NCBI RefSeq assembly: GCF_003951095.1
Contig: NZ_QXGL01000005.1
Location: 1 to 64,000 of the forward strand
Reading direction: 5' to 3'
DNA: 64,000 nucleotides
Source of the DNA: Bifidobacterium goeldii
GTDB taxonomy: Bacteria > Actinomycetota > Actinomycetes > Actinomycetales > Bifidobacteriaceae
The position numbers were made by a program, and so were the translations under genes. Below, piece after piece: positions 42,697 through 53,042 of the stretch. The notes under the pieces were generated by a model. That model did no database searches. It had not been told where the DNA came from and worked only from the letters and a program-made list of their open reading frames with translations. Position 1 is the stretch's first letter. Every line of letters begins with the position of its first letter.

Positions 42697-45384
42697 ATGG
42701 CAGACATCACGGCACAGCAGCCGAACGAGGAAGCCACAACGGTCACGTCACCGAATGCCGCGAGCGCAGCACCTCATGTCACTGCAGCAACCGCTCCAAC
42801 AACAATCACCGTGCACAACAGCAAATCCGGTAAAGCGATCAGCACCGACCTGTGGGGCATCTTCCTTGAAGACATCAATTACTCCATTGACGGCGGTCTT
42901 AACGCCGACCTCGTGCAAAACGGCGCATTTGCATACAATCGAGCCGATAATCCCCGCTGGAGTCACCTCTTCACTTGGACTATTGACTATCCGCGCGCTG
43001 CAGCTCGCGACGTTTCCGTACGCACAGATCACCCCGTAGCTGCAGAAAACCCGCATTACATGGCCGCACAACTGGGGGCGAGCGCAGACGATACAGACAG
43101 CGCAGACACGGTAACGCTTATCAACCGCGGCTTTGACGGCATGACGTTCGCTGCCGGAACACGGTACGCCTGCACCGCGTGGGTGCGCGCAGAAGGCGCG
43201 GATATGACGATTGCGGCTGAGTTAATCGACGAAGCCACGCAAGCCGATGATGGGGGAGCGGCGGTACTTGCGCACGCTGAGATGTCGATTAACGCGCATG
43301 GTGCTAGCGAAGACCATGACGAAGACCACAACCACGCAGTCAATACGCCAACCGTGCACGGCTGGCAGCGCCTTGCCGTCACGCTCGATTGCACTGGCAG
43401 CACTACGCAGGGAGCACTGCGATTTACTGTCTCTCGCGCTGGCGATATCAGCACCTCGAACAGCACCTCGAACGCCGCTACAGCAGCAATCGCCGCTACC
43501 ATCTCAATCCCCGCAGCCGCACCAGCCACCTTCAGCATCGACTGGGTTACGCTCCGCCCCTGCAACGCAGATGGAACGCCTCGCTTGTTCCGCGATGACA
43601 TGGTCCGCGCGCTGCACGATCTTGCTCCACGGTTCATGCGATTCCCCGGCGGTTGCATCACTCACGGTGTTGAAACCAGCAACATCTACCGTTGGAAGCG
43701 CACGATCGGCCCAGTGGAGCACCGCCCGCACCAGTACAGCTACTGGGGTTACCATCAGAGCTTTACCGTGGGCTTCCACGAGTATTTCTTGCTGTGTGAG
43801 GCCATCGGCGCTAAACCGCTGCCAGTGCTACCGGTTGGCGTCTCCTGTCAGAACACGGCTGGCGGTGTCACTGTAGTGCCAATGGATCAGATGACTGAGT
43901 TCGTGCAGGACGCGCTTGACTTGATCGAATACGCGAACGGACCAGTGACTTCCACGTGGGGTGCCAAGCGCGCGGCGGCTGGCCACCCGAAACCGTTTGG
44001 CTTGGAATACTTAGGGCTTGGTAACGAAGATAAAATCAACGACGCATTCCGCGAGCGCTTCTCGCTGATATATGACGCGGTAAAGCGCGCATATCCGAAT
44101 ATTACGGTGATCGGCACCGCTGGACCGAATCCGAGCGGTGAAGATTATGACGCCGGCTGGGATTTTGCTCGCCGCAAGCCGATCGACATGGTCGATGAGC
44201 ACGCGTATAAGTCGCCGCAATGGTGGTTTGCTCACCTTGATCATTACGATGGCCGCGACCCTCTTGGCCCAGCTACATACTTGGGCGAGTATGGCTCATG
44301 GTCAAACTTGCAGATTAGTGCGTTGGCTGAAGCGGCGATTATGACGTCGATTGAGCGCAATGGTGATACGGTGCGCATGGCCTCCTATGCGCCGCTATTT
44401 GGCCGTCTCGCGCACACGCAATGGCATCCAGATCTGTTGTATTTCGACAGCGAGCGTACGATACCAACGTTGAACTATTGGGTACAACGCATGTATGCGC
44501 GCTCGGCGATGACGCATGTGTTAGATACGACTGTGCGCAATGAGCCACGCTTTGAGCCGGAGCCGCGCAATTGGACTGGTTTGCGATTCGGTAGTGTTGA
44601 CGCAGGATCATTCGTGTTCTCTGATATTAGCGTCACCGTACTCGATGCGAACGATGCCACTAGTGCGAACGATGCCAGCGTTGCAAACGATTCCGATACC
44701 GCAGCACCGTCAATCGTTCACGCACCTGACACCACCCTGCGCGGCTCGGGTGCCAGCGTAGACACTGGTTTGCATGTCACTGCTGATCATTACCGCATCG
44801 CGTTCACCGCGCGCCGTACAGACGGCGAAGACGGCTTGATTATCGATTTTGGCGCGGTAGACAGCTCTGACTACTTCCGCTGGGCATTCGGTGATTGGGA
44901 CAACAAGTATTACATCTTGAAGCGCGTAGGCGATGGCATTCCTGATGAAGCAGTACCTGCTGTTGAGGGTGGCGTGGAATCGAATCGCGATTATCGCGTC
45001 GAAATCGAGGTTGCTAATCAAGGTCAGCACGTACAGGTCTGGCTGAATGGTCAGCGTATTCACGAGTATCGCGATACGAGCGAACAAAACCGATTCGTAG
45101 TAAGCGCCGGGCGCAATACAACCGCTGGCGCGTTGACTATCCGCATCGTCAACGCCACAGATCAACCGCAACCAGTCGAATTCACTTTCGATCAATCTCC
45201 ACTCACTGGCAGCGCGCACGGCACTGCCACCACGCTTGCCGCTGCACGTGATGCTGGCAAACCATTCGAAGAAGCGCCCGCACGCCCGCAGACAGTCGAC
45301 GTATCAGCCGCCGATCTTGCGCACTGGAAAGCCGAACCGTATTCATTCACCGTCTTGACTCTGCCGGAACAGCCGGAGCAGTAA
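42697..45384 (+). CDS. GH51 alpha-L-arabinofuranosidase with C-terminal LamG/CBM-like domain
   Basis: 895 residues from the ATG behind GAAGGAG. Cytoplasmic retaining arabinofuranosidase. KAISTDLWGIFLEDINYSID (~47) starts the GH51 core; a carbohydrate-binding-like beta-sandwich occupies ~110-300; RFMRFPGGCITHG (~312), EYLGLGNEDK (acid/base Glu ~442) and YLGEYGSW (nucleophile Glu ~530) are the hallmark motifs. A Ser/Ala/Asp/Asn-rich linker with repeated NDA units (~650-670) leads to a LamG-like domain (DNKYYILKRVGDG, HVQVWLNGQRIHEY). Larger than the ~500-residue simple GH51 enzymes. Divergent from binding protein 2 and followed by lacI-2. Confidence 0.9.
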   Translation: MADITAQQPNEEATTVTSPNAASAAPHVTAATAPTTITVHNSKSGKAISTDLWGIFLEDINYSIDGGLNADLVQNGAFAYNRADNPRWSHLFTWTIDYPRAAARDVSVRTDHPVAAENPHYMAAQLGASADDTDSADTVTLINRGFDGMTFAAGTRYACTAWVRAEGADMTIAAELIDEATQADDGGAAVLAHAEMSINAHGASEDHDEDHNHAVNTPTVHGWQRLAVTLDCTGSTTQGALRFTVSRAGDISTSNSTSNAATAAIAATISIPAAAPATFSIDWVTLRPCNADGTPRLFRDDMVRALHDLAPRFMRFPGGCITHGVETSNIYRWKRTIGPVEHRPHQYSYWGYHQSFTVGFHEYFLLCEAIGAKPLPVLPVGVSCQNTAGGVTVVPMDQMTEFVQDALDLIEYANGPVTSTWGAKRAAAGHPKPFGLEYLGLGNEDKINDAFRERFSLIYDAVKRAYPNITVIGTAGPNPSGEDYDAGWDFARRKPIDMVDEHAYKSPQWWFAHLDHYDGRDPLGPATYLGEYGSWSNLQISALAEAAIMTSIERNGDTVRMASYAPLFGRLAHTQWHPDLLYFDSERTIPTLNYWVQRMYARSAMTHVLDTTVRNEPRFEPEPRNWTGLRFGSVDAGSFVFSDISVTVLDANDATSANDASVANDSDTAAPSIVHAPDTTLRGSGASVDTGLHVTADHYRIAFTARRTDGEDGLIIDFGAVDSSDYFRWAFGDWDNKYYILKRVGDGIPDEAVPAVEGGVESNRDYRVEIEVANQGQHVQVWLNGQRIHEYRDTSEQNRFVVSAGRNTTAGALTIRIVNATDQPQPVEFTFDQSPLTGSAHGTATTLAAARDAGKPFEEAPARPQTVDVSAADLAHWKAEPYSFTVLTLPEQPEQ

Positions 45385-45455
45385 GTCGTAGAACACACGC
45401 CACGCAGAGCAATACGTCCCTTGTATGCTTGACGACAGTTGTAAGGAGTAATCAC

Positions 45456-46505
45456 ATGGTCACCATGAAGGATGTCGGGCGCGAAGCCGGAGTATCGGCT
45501 ATGACTGTGTCGAATGTACTGCGCGGCAACAATAATGTCGCGCCACAGACAGCTGAACGCGTCCGCGCGGCGGCCGATAAACTGCATTACCGACTCAATA
45601 CCACGAGCCTGTCAGCGCGCAGTCTGCGCGTCTCTACGAGTCGCAACAATACACAGCGTGGCACGATCGGCTTGGCGATTTTCGAGCTCGACCGCCCATA
45701 CCCTGCACAGTTAGCATCGTTGATCTCGCAGGCTGCGGAAGAGCATGGTTTTCAGACGGTTGTACAGCAAACGCGTATTAGCGAAAGCAATGAACGTTCG
45801 ATTATTGAACGCGTATCAAACCAGTTCTGTGATGGTCTGCTGTTTAGTTCCAGTCGTCTTGCCGCTGATGAGATTGAGCAGTTGTCGAATCATCGTCCAA
45901 CCGTACTGCTTGACGATGATCGACCGCAGCAGGATATCGATACAATTCTCACTCCGTGCGAGCAGGGTGCACAAGCGGCGATCGAATATCTTTATCACAG
46001 TGGTAGGCGGCGAATTGGCATCGTTGGCGAAGACCTCAAGAACAGCGAGTTTGTTGACAATGAGCATGACGTTCGCCATCGCCGTATGACCGGCTGCCGT
46101 GCGGCGTGCGATAAGCTCGGCATACGCTGGGGGGATATTCGTATTATTCCTACGCAATGGACTGATACTGCAGCGCGCGAGGCCGTGCACGAGTATGAGT
46201 CGACGATTCGGGACTGCGATGCGCTGTTCTGCATGACTGACACGATCGCATTCGGTACGATTCGTGGGCTGAAGGATATTGGCTTGGATGTGCCGAATGA
46301 TGTGGCTGTAATGGGCTTCGATGGTATTGAAATGGGGGAGACGATGGTTCCCTCATTGACCACTATTGCCGTAGATATTAAACAGATCGCCGACAAAGCG
46401 GTAGACCTGCTCATCAAGCGTATTAACGATCAGGACGGGCATGAGGCGCTGCCACATCAGCGCATCGTCGCCGACTTCCACATCGCCCAGCGCGAATCCG
46501 CTTAA
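45456..46505 (+). CDS. LacI-family regulator 2
   Basis: 349 residues, normal LacI length, start behind AAGGAG. Helix-turn-helix at 1-50 (MVTMKDVGREAGVSAMTVSNVLRG) and periplasmic-binding effector domain (IGLAIFELDRPYPAQ, VLLDDDRPQQ, RRIGIVGED, VAVMGFDGIEMGETMVPSLTTI). Situated 71 bp after GH51 on the same strand and near the TTATCGATAA cluster, which is its likely operator. Unlike regulator 1 it has no N-terminal extension. Confidence 0.9.
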   Translation: MVTMKDVGREAGVSAMTVSNVLRGNNNVAPQTAERVRAAADKLHYRLNTTSLSARSLRVSTSRNNTQRGTIGLAIFELDRPYPAQLASLISQAAEEHGFQTVVQQTRISESNERSIIERVSNQFCDGLLFSSSRLAADEIEQLSNHRPTVLLDDDRPQQDIDTILTPCEQGAQAAIEYLYHSGRRRIGIVGEDLKNSEFVDNEHDVRHRRMTGCRAACDKLGIRWGDIRIIPTQWTDTAAREAVHEYESTIRDCDALFCMTDTIAFGTIRGLKDIGLDVPNDVAVMGFDGIEMGETMVPSLTTIAVDIKQIADKAVDLLIKRINDQDGHEALPHQRIVADFHIAQRESA

Positions 46506-46506
46506 T

Positions 46507-46593
46507 CCTTCTTTCGGTTGTGTGCATATCCGGTTCATGTACGGCCGATTTTTCCCTCTGCGTAAACCGGATATGCACACAACCGAAAGAAGG
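46507..46593. repeat. Perfect 29-bp inverted repeat after lacI-2
   Basis: Arms 46507-46535 (starting CCTTCTTTCGGTTGTGTGCA) and 46565-46593 are fully complementary with a 29-nt spacer. It begins 1 bp after the lacI-2 stop codon. Arm and spacer lengths match the inverted repeat at 36480-36566, though the sequences differ. Confidence 0.9.
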
Positions 46594-46623
46594 TCCGCAA
46601 CCAGTATGGTCGCGGACCTTCTT
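46590..46623. terminator. Terminator between lacI-2 and the DUF3566 gene
   Basis: AAGGTCCGC (46590-46598) pairs with GCGGACCTT (46612-46620), followed by CTT; it directly abuts and slightly overlaps the 29-bp repeat. Confidence 0.75.
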
Positions 46624-46627
46624 AGTA

Positions 46628-47176
46628 TCAGTCGTCACCGAGAGTGATGTGCACGCCTCCAACGAGAGAGCTCACCACGTTGTACAGCAGCGCGATAATC
46701 GTCACGAACAACGTAATCAGGATCACGCCGATCACCGAGAAAATCGTGACTGCGGAAAGCACAGTGCTCAGGCTGAGAATGTTCTTCAAGTCGAGCGAGC
46801 CAGCGTCCAAACCAGTGGACGACATGATCTGCGTCATCCTGCCGAACACGCCAGCAGCGTCCAACAGCAGCCACACGAGCGCGGCCGCGATGATGTTGAT
46901 AATCGCGCCGGCAATCGACAGCATGAACGTCACCTTCGCCACCGACCACGCGTTGAGATGAGTCAACGACAGGTTCATGCGGCGAGCGCGCGGAGTCGCA
47001 CGACGGGTCGGACGAGCCGGACGGTTAGCCGATTCACGGCCAGCGCGCTGTTCTGCCAGCGGCTGGTTTGACACCGAACGAGCCACGCGCGGAGCGCCTC
47101 CATGACGCCCCTCATGCGGTTCGGCGGATACGGGCTCGAATACTTCGGCCTGACCCTCTTCGGGATTCTCACTCAT
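46628..47176 (-). CDS. DUF3566 membrane protein
   Basis: 182 residues. The first ~65 are disordered and rich in Arg, Pro, Glu and Ala; the DUF3566 domain follows with two membrane helices (VTFMLSIAGAIINIIAAALVWLLLD and VTIFSVIGVILITLFVTIIALLYN) and the ending VGGVHITLGDD. The gene is a regular neighbour of gyrA in actinobacteria. Molecular function unknown. It follows gyrA with a 74-nt gap on the same strand. Confidence 0.88.
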   Translation of the reverse strand: MSENPEEGQAEVFEPVSAEPHEGRHGGAPRVARSVSNQPLAEQRAGRESANRPARPTRRATPRARRMNLSLTHLNAWSVAKVTFMLSIAGAIINIIAAALVWLLLDAAGVFGRMTQIMSSTGLDAGSLDLKNILSLSTVLSAVTIFSVIGVILITLFVTIIALLYNVVSSLVGGVHITLGDD

Positions 47177-47250
47177 CGCTGCTCCTTCACGGTTCGTCCT
47201 TGCGGTTCGCCCGATAGCTCTTAAGAGAGGCTACCAGTTTTCTGGGACGA

Positions 47251-49947
47251 TTACTCCTCGTCGTCGGTCTTGTTCACATTCTCGTCAGATGCCTCTGAAG
47301 CGGCGTCAGACGTGGGCTCAACGGATTCAGCAGACTCGGCAGACTCAGCAGCAGATGCCTGTGCTGCAGTCTCATCGTCGTCATCCTTCTCCTCGTTGCG
47401 CGCGATGGAGATGATCTCGTCGTTCTTGTCTGGCTTAGCCAAAGTCACGCCTTGCGTGGTACGACCAGTGCGCTTCACCTCAGCCACATCGGAGCGAATA
47501 ACCTTGCCGGACTTCATAATCGCCATCACCTGATCGTCTTCAGAGACCACCACGGCGCCGACGAGCGAGCCACGACCTTCAGCCAGCTGCAACGCCTTCA
47601 CACCGAAGCCGTTACGGCCTTGCAGGCGGTATTCAGAGATCGCTGTACGCTTCGCGAAGCCCTCGTTCGTGACCACGAGCAGATCCTTATCGGTGTCAGC
47701 CGGCACCACATCCATGGCCAGCAGCTCATCGTCGTCACGGAACTTCATGCCCTGCACGCCGGCAGTCTGGCGGCCCATCGGGCGCAGCTGCTCATCGTCG
47801 GCAGCGAACTTCAAGCTCATGCCCTGGCGCGACACCAAGATGATGTCATCTTCAGCGTTGCACAATGCGGCGCCGATCAGCTCATCCGCGTTCTCACCGT
47901 TCTCGTCGGTCATCAATCGCACAGCGATCAGACCGCCCTGGCGCGGCGAATCATACTCGGCCAGCGCAGTCTTCTTCACCTTGCCGGAGCGAGTGGCGAG
48001 CACCAGGTACTTGGCGACCTCGTAGTTCGGGATCGACAGCACGGTCTGGATCGTCTCGTCGGGGCCGAACTGCAGCAGGTTCGCCACATGCTGGCCCTTG
48101 GAGTCGCGGGAGCCTTCGGGCAGCTCGTACGCCTTGATGCGGTACACGCGGCCCTTGTTCGTGAAGAACAGCAGCCAGTTGTGCGTGGACGTGAGGAAGA
48201 AGTGGTCTACCACGTCGTCTTCGCGCAGCTTAGCGCCCTTGATGCCCTTGCCGCCGCGGTGCTGAGCGCGGTATTCGTCGGCCTTGGTGCGCTTGATGAA
48301 GCCGGAGTGCGTGACCGTAACGACCACGTTCTCCTCGGCGATCAAATCTTCGACGTTCATTTCGCCGGAGTACGGCAGGATCTTGGTGCGACGATCGTCG
48401 CCGTACTTGGCGACGATTTCGTCGAGCTCGTCGCCGACGATTTTGCGCTGGCGTTCCGGCTTGGCGAGGATGTCGTTGTAGTCGGCGATCTTGCGCATGA
48501 GTTCTTCATGCTCATCGACGATCTTCTGGCGTTCCATGTTGGCGAGGCGCACGAGCTGCATCGACAGGATCGCGTCAGCCTGCACCTGGTCAATGTCGAG
48601 GAATTCCATCAGCTTCGGACGAGCGTCTTCACGGCCCTGGCTGGAACGAATCAGTCGAATAACCTCATCGATCGCATCCATAGCCTTCAGCAGGCCCTGC
48701 AAGATGTGGTCGCGTTCCTCAGCTTCACGCTTGAGGTAACGGGTACGGCGTTCGATGACTTCGAGCTGGTGGCTCACCCAGTGGCGGATGAACGCGTCGA
48801 GGCTGAGCGTGCGCGGCACGCCATCAACCAGTGCGAGCATGTTCGCGCCGAACGTCTGCTGCAGCTGCGAGTGCTTGTACAGGTTGTTGAGCACAACCTT
48901 CGGTACAGCGTCGCGCTTGAGCACGAGCACAAGACGCTGACCGGTACGACCAGACGTCTCATCGCGCATGTCAGCGATGCCTTGAATCTTGCCGTCACGC
49001 ACGCCTTCGCGGATAGAAGCAGCGAGGCGATCCGGGTTGACCTGGTACGGCAGCTCCGTGACCACCAGGCACATACGGCCCTTGATTTCCTCGGTGTTCA
49101 CCACTGCGCGCATCGTGATCAAGCCGCGGCCGGTGCGATACGCTTGCTCGATGCCCTTATGGCCGAGAATCGTTGCGCCAGTTGGGAAATCCGGTCCCTT
49201 GATGATGCCGATCAGCGCGTCGAGCAGCTCCTCGCGGCTCGCTTCAGGATGATCGAGCGTCCAGTGCACGGCGGTGGCCAGCTCGCGCATGTTGTGCGGC
49301 GGAATGTTGGTGGCCATACCGACGGCGATACCCGAAGAACCGTTGGCAAGCAGGTTCGGGAAGCGCGCAGGCAGCACGGTTGGCTCCTGCGTACGACCGT
49401 CGTAGTTGGGCACGAAGTCGACAGTGTCTTTGTCGATATCGCGCACCATTTCCATCGCGAGCGGCATCATGCGGCACTCGGTGTAACGCATTGCTGCAGG
49501 CGGATCGTCACCGGCCGAACCGAAGTTACCCTGACCGTCAACGAGCGTGTAGCGCATCGACCACGGCTGGGCCATACGCACGAGGGTGTCGTAGATTGCC
49601 ACGTCGCCGTGTGGATGGTAGTTACCCATCACGTCTGCGACAGGGCGGGCGCACTTGGAGTAGCCGCGATCGGGGCGGTAACCGCCGTCGTACATCGCGT
49701 ACACGATACGACGGTGGACTGGCTTCATGCCATCGCGCACGTCCGGCAGAGCGCGCTCTACGATAACGGAGATTGCGTAGTCGAGGTAAGACTGGCGCAT
49801 CTCCTTCTGGATGTCAGTGTGAGCAACACGATGCTCGTCAAGAACCAACTGTTCGTTGGCCTGCGGGCTCGTCGGCTCCATCGAACGCTCAGCGCGTTCG
49901 TCGTTCTGCTCCGGCAGGTCGTTGCCGGTGCCGTTTTCGTCTGCCAC
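47251..49947 (-). CDS. gyrA: DNA gyrase subunit A
   Basis: 898 residues. Breakage-reunion subunit of gyrase, introducing negative supercoils with GyrB. Catalytic Tyr is Y155 in [10 protein letters not shown]; the quinolone-region motif reads [18 protein letters not shown], with Val116 at the position of E. coli Ser83. The beta-pinwheel C-terminal domain (~560-840) contains the GyrA-box-like segment QGRNGFG (~780). A long acidic tail (Glu, Asp, Ser, Ala) ends the protein. GAAAGGA-type site (AAAGGAAAAC) before the ATG. Confidence 0.97.
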   Translation of the reverse strand: MADENGTGNDLPEQNDERAERSMEPTSPQANEQLVLDEHRVAHTDIQKEMRQSYLDYAISVIVERALPDVRDGMKPVHRRIVYAMYDGGYRPDRGYSKCARPVADVMGNYHPHGDVAIYDTLVRMAQPWSMRYTLVDGQGNFGSAGDDPPAAMRYTECRMMPLAMEMVRDIDKDTVDFVPNYDGRTQEPTVLPARFPNLLANGSSGIAVGMATNIPPHNMRELATAVHWTLDHPEASREELLDALIGIIKGPDFPTGATILGHKGIEQAYRTGRGLITMRAVVNTEEIKGRMCLVVTELPYQVNPDRLAASIREGVRDGKIQGIADMRDETSGRTGQRLVLVLKRDAVPKVVLNNLYKHSQLQQTFGANMLALVDGVPRTLSLDAFIRHWVSHQLEVIERRTRYLKREAEERDHILQGLLKAMDAIDEVIRLIRSSQGREDARPKLMEFLDIDQVQADAILSMQLVRLANMERQKIVDEHEELMRKIADYNDILAKPERQRKIVGDELDEIVAKYGDDRRTKILPYSGEMNVEDLIAEENVVVTVTHSGFIKRTKADEYRAQHRGGKGIKGAKLREDDVVDHFFLTSTHNWLLFFTNKGRVYRIKAYELPEGSRDSKGQHVANLLQFGPDETIQTVLSIPNYEVAKYLVLATRSGKVKKTALAEYDSPRQGGLIAVRLMTDENGENADELIGAALCNAEDDIILVSRQGMSLKFAADDEQLRPMGRQTAGVQGMKFRDDDELLAMDVVPADTDKDLLVVTNEGFAKRTAISEYRLQGRNGFGVKALQLAEGRGSLVGAVVVSEDDQVMAIMKSGKVIRSDVAEVKRTGRTTQGVTLAKPDKNDEIISIARNEEKDDDDETAAQASAAESAESAESVEPTSDAASEASDENVNKTDDEE

Positions 49948-50249
49948 TTAGTTTTCCTTTAATCTTAAACCTTGGCCCCCTCGGCTGAGGGCCGAGCCGT
50001 TAAGCAAACGCCGGAGGCGTTTGTAGGTGAGGTGCGAGCGACAGCGAGCCAGCAATGAGTCAGCCGAAGGCTGTCCTCAATTGCCGGACGCTCCCGGCGA
50101 AGCCGGGTGGGGGAGCGTCTGCGGCGAAGCCGCCTCAATATCGCATCAGCCGAAGGCTGATTCAATATTCTCGTCGGCCTGCGGCCGAGACTACCCCTCA
50201 GTCAGCTTCGCTGACAGCTCCCCTGGCAAGGGGAGCCGAGGAAAATCAA
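49948..50249. repeat. GC-rich hairpin mosaic repeat, copy 2 (gyrB-gyrA gap)
   Basis: The 302-base gap is filled with small palindromes: CCCTCGGCTGAGGG, AAACGCCGGAGGCGTTT, GCCGAAGGC, CCCGGCGAAGCCGGG, GCGGCGAAGCCGC, CAGCCGAAGGCTG, TCGGCCTGCGGCCGA and CAGCTTCGCTGACAG. Part of it is the reverse-complement counterpart of 4550-4700. Many loops are GAAG, GCGA-like or CTTC, forming very stable stems. Confidence 0.75.
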
Positions 50250-52367
50250 TCACGCGTCAATGAAGCGAACATCCTTGGCATTCCTCTGGATGAAGAGCCT
50301 GCGCGGCTCCACGTCGTCGCCCATCAGCATCGAGAACGTCTCGTCCGCCGCAGCGGCATCCTCAATGTGAATCTGCTTCAAGATGCGCCGCTCAGGGTCC
50401 ATGGTCGTCTCCCACAGTTCCTGATAGGTCATCTCGCCCAGACCCTTGTAACGCTGAATACCTTCGCCCTTAGGTAGCTGACGGCCAGCGGCCTTACCTT
50501 CGGCGAGCTTCTCATCACGTTCACGGTCGGTGTACACGAAGTCGTGGTCGCCGCGCGTCCACTTCAAGCGGTACAGCGGAGGCATAGCCACGTACACGTA
50601 GCCGGCAGTGATCATCGGGCGCATGTAGCGGAAGAACAACGTCAGGTTCAGCGTGGCAATATGCGCGCCGTCCACATCAGCATCAGCCATGATGATGACC
50701 TTGTGGTAGCGCACCTTGCTCACGTCGAAGTCTTCGCCGTAGCCACCGCCGATAGCGGTGATCAGCGATTCGATCGTGTCCGACTTCATCATGCGGTCGA
50801 TGCTCGCGCGCTCCGTGTTGAGGATCTTGCCTCTCAGCGGCAGAATCGCCTGCGTCTCCGGGTTACGACCCTGGATTGCCGAACCGCCTGCCGAATCACC
50901 CTCGACGATGAACAGTTCGCACTCTTCAGGATTGTTGGACTGGCAATCCTTGAGCTTGTCTGGCATGCCAGCCGACTCGAAGATCGACTTACGGCGTGTG
51001 CTCTCGCGCGCCTTCTTAGCAGCGATACGAGCGCGGGACGCTTCGATGGCCTTCTGGATGATGTTCTTCGCCTCGCTGGGATGCGAGTCGAACCAGTCGC
51101 CAAGCTTCTCGGTCATCACGCGCTGTACGAAGGTCTTCGCTTCGGAGTTGCCGAGCTTGGTCTTGGTCTGACCTTCGAACTGCGGGGTGGTGAGCTTCAC
51201 GGAAATAACCGCAGTCAAACCTTCGCGCACATCGTCGCCGGAGAGGTTCTCATCCTTCTCTTTGAGGATGTTCTTGTCGCGCGCGTAACGGTTCACCAAG
51301 CTCGTCAGCGCCGCACGGAAGCCTTCCTCATGCGTGCCACCTTCGGTGGTGGAGATCGTGTTTGCGAACGTGTACACAGCCTCGGAGTAGGCGGTAGTCC
51401 ACTGCATGGCAACCTCAGCGGAGATACCGATCTTCAAGTCTTCGGCTTCGAAGTCGATCACGTCTTCTTCTACCGGCGTAGCCTTGCGCGACTTCACCAG
51501 GTAGTCAACGTAATCCTTAATACCGTTCGCGTACTGGTAGGTGACGCTCTGGTGCTTCGTCTCGCCGTCGTCATCCTGACCGGCAACCTCATCGCCTGCC
51601 ATATCAGGCTCGCGAAGGTCGGTAAGGCTGATTTTCAGGCCCTTGTTGAGGAAGGCCATCTGCTGGAAGCGGCTGCGCAGCGTTTCGAAATCGTAGATGG
51701 TCGTTTCGAAGATCTTGCCGTCCGGCCAGAAGGTCACCGAGGTACCCGTGGACTCACCTTCAGCCATCGGCTCGCCTTGCTTGAGTCGATCGGTGGGATG
51801 CTGGTTGATGTACGTTTGCGTCCAGTGGTAGCCCTGACGGCGCACCTCAACTTCAAGGCGCGTAGACAGTGCGTTCACGACGGAAATACCTACGCCGTGC
51901 AGACCGCCGGAGACTGCGTAACCGCCGCCGCCGAACTTACCGCCGGCGTGCAGCTTGGTGAGCACTGTTTCAACACCGGAGATGCCTTCGCCAGGTACTT
52001 CATCAACTGGAATGCCTCGACCATCGTCGACAACGCGAATGCCGTTATCCGGCAGAATCGTCACTTCGATATGCGTTGCGTAGCCGGCGAGCGCCTCATC
52101 GACAGAATTATCGACGATCTCGTACACCAGATGATGCAGACCACGCGGGCCGGTCGAGCCAATGTACATGCCCGGGCGAATACGCACAGCTTCAAGGCCT
52201 TCGAGAACCTTCAAATCGCTGGCGTCGTAATGTTCGGGAGCTAGGGAATCGTCAAGCTGGGCATCATCGAGCTGATCATTCTCGATCGCTTCGTCCAGGT
52301 TGTTTTGCGTATTCTGGTCAGATCCATCAATGGAATCGTTCGCAGAATCCGATTCAAGAATTGCCAC
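50250..52367 (-). CDS. gyrB: DNA gyrase subunit B
   Basis: 705 residues, starting with GTG (VAILESDS) 4-5 nt after AAAGGAAACC; the upstream ATG at 52466 lacks a site and adds 33 unrelated residues. ATPase and TOPRIM subunit of gyrase. An acidic N-terminal lead (~50 residues of Asp, Glu, Asn, Gln) precedes [22 protein letters not shown] motifs [13 protein letters not shown] and DDGRGIPV follow; TOPRIM motifs are [13 protein letters not shown] (~450) and [13 protein letters not shown] (~525), and the C-terminus has [10 protein letters not shown]. Upstream of gyrA on the same strand. Confidence 0.97.
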   Translation of the reverse strand: MAILESDSANDSIDGSDQNTQNNLDEAIENDQLDDAQLDDSLAPEHYDASDLKVLEGLEAVRIRPGMYIGSTGPRGLHHLVYEIVDNSVDEALAGYATHIEVTILPDNGIRVVDDGRGIPVDEVPGEGISGVETVLTKLHAGGKFGGGGYAVSGGLHGVGISVVNALSTRLEVEVRRQGYHWTQTYINQHPTDRLKQGEPMAEGESTGTSVTFWPDGKIFETTIYDFETLRSRFQQMAFLNKGLKISLTDLREPDMAGDEVAGQDDDGETKHQSVTYQYANGIKDYVDYLVKSRKATPVEEDVIDFEAEDLKIGISAEVAMQWTTAYSEAVYTFANTISTTEGGTHEEGFRAALTSLVNRYARDKNILKEKDENLSGDDVREGLTAVISVKLTTPQFEGQTKTKLGNSEAKTFVQRVMTEKLGDWFDSHPSEAKNIIQKAIEASRARIAAKKARESTRRKSIFESAGMPDKLKDCQSNNPEECELFIVEGDSAGGSAIQGRNPETQAILPLRGKILNTERASIDRMMKSDTIESLITAIGGGYGEDFDVSKVRYHKVIIMADADVDGAHIATLNLTLFFRYMRPMITAGYVYVAMPPLYRLKWTRGDHDFVYTDRERDEKLAEGKAAGRQLPKGEGIQRYKGLGEMTYQELWETTMDPERRILKQIHIEDAAAADETFSMLMGDDVEPRRLFIQRNAKDVRFIDA

Positions 52368-52526
52368 TAACGGTTTCCTTTCTTCATATTCCTTCGTTCG
52401 AAAGGTCTTTTCGTGGGCGATACGCTCTAGAACGCGAATAATGGGGCTTTCTAGGCGCTGAACCATACTACCTATGATTCTACTCGTCTACGCCGACTTT
52501 GCCCTTCTACGCGGATTTAACGCCCT

Positions 52527-53042
52527 TTACCGCGAATTGCCACCTCGTGTGCCTTTTGAGGCGCCGCGCGGGCCCCATCCGCCGCGTGCAAGACGAAAAT
52601 CGGCTGCATGAGGGCCGGTGACTTTGATCTCGCGAATATCCAGCCCAGCAAGCCGCTCTTTGATCGTGGCGTCAAGCTGCGGCATGAGATACGTCAGCTG
52701 CGTAGCCCACACGTTCGATTCCGCGCGCACGGTCAGCACGCCACCGTTCAGCCCTGCTACCTGCGAGTGTGCAGCGACCGTTGGCCCAACCACCTGATCC
52801 CAGTGGTTGCGTAGTTGGGCAATTTTCAGATGCGGAATCCAGTTGCCATTGGTGGCGAGTAGCGCAACCACGCTTCCTAACGTGTTGGGATCGCGCCCCG
52901 GTTTGCCAAAGCTCTCCCACGCGGCTTCCGCGCGCGCTTCACGTTCACGACGTAAGCCCGCGCGCTTCGCTACTCCTTCGAAGATTTGTGCGGGCAGTTT
53001 GCGCGCATCGAGATGGAGCGTCACATCGATGGGCTCACGCAT
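52527..53042 (-). CDS. DUF721 protein, DciA-like
   Basis: 171 residues. DciA proteins assist loading of the replicative helicase in bacteria lacking DnaC. The DUF721 core is NHWDQVVGPTVAAHSQVAGLNGGVLTVRAESNVWATQL (~80-120), followed by a Gly/Arg-rich tail (RGGWGPRGASKGTRGG). It overlaps the end of recF by 8 bp, implying translational coupling, and is followed by gyrB. Position between recF and gyrB is standard for actinobacteria. Confidence 0.9.
   Translation of the reverse strand: MREPIDVTLHLDARKLPAQIFEGVAKRAGLRREREARAEAAWESFGKPGRDPNTLGSVVALLATNGNWIPHLKIAQLRNHWDQVVGPTVAAHSQVAGLNGGVLTVRAESNVWATQLTYLMPQLDATIKERLAGLDIREIKVTGPHAADFRLARGGWGPRGASKGTRGGNSR

Noticed and set aside
52368..52466. 33-codon upstream extension of gyrB
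   Set aside because: The GTG at 52367 is preceded by AAAGGAAACC with good spacing, while the upstream ATG has no such site and the residues are unlike GyrB.
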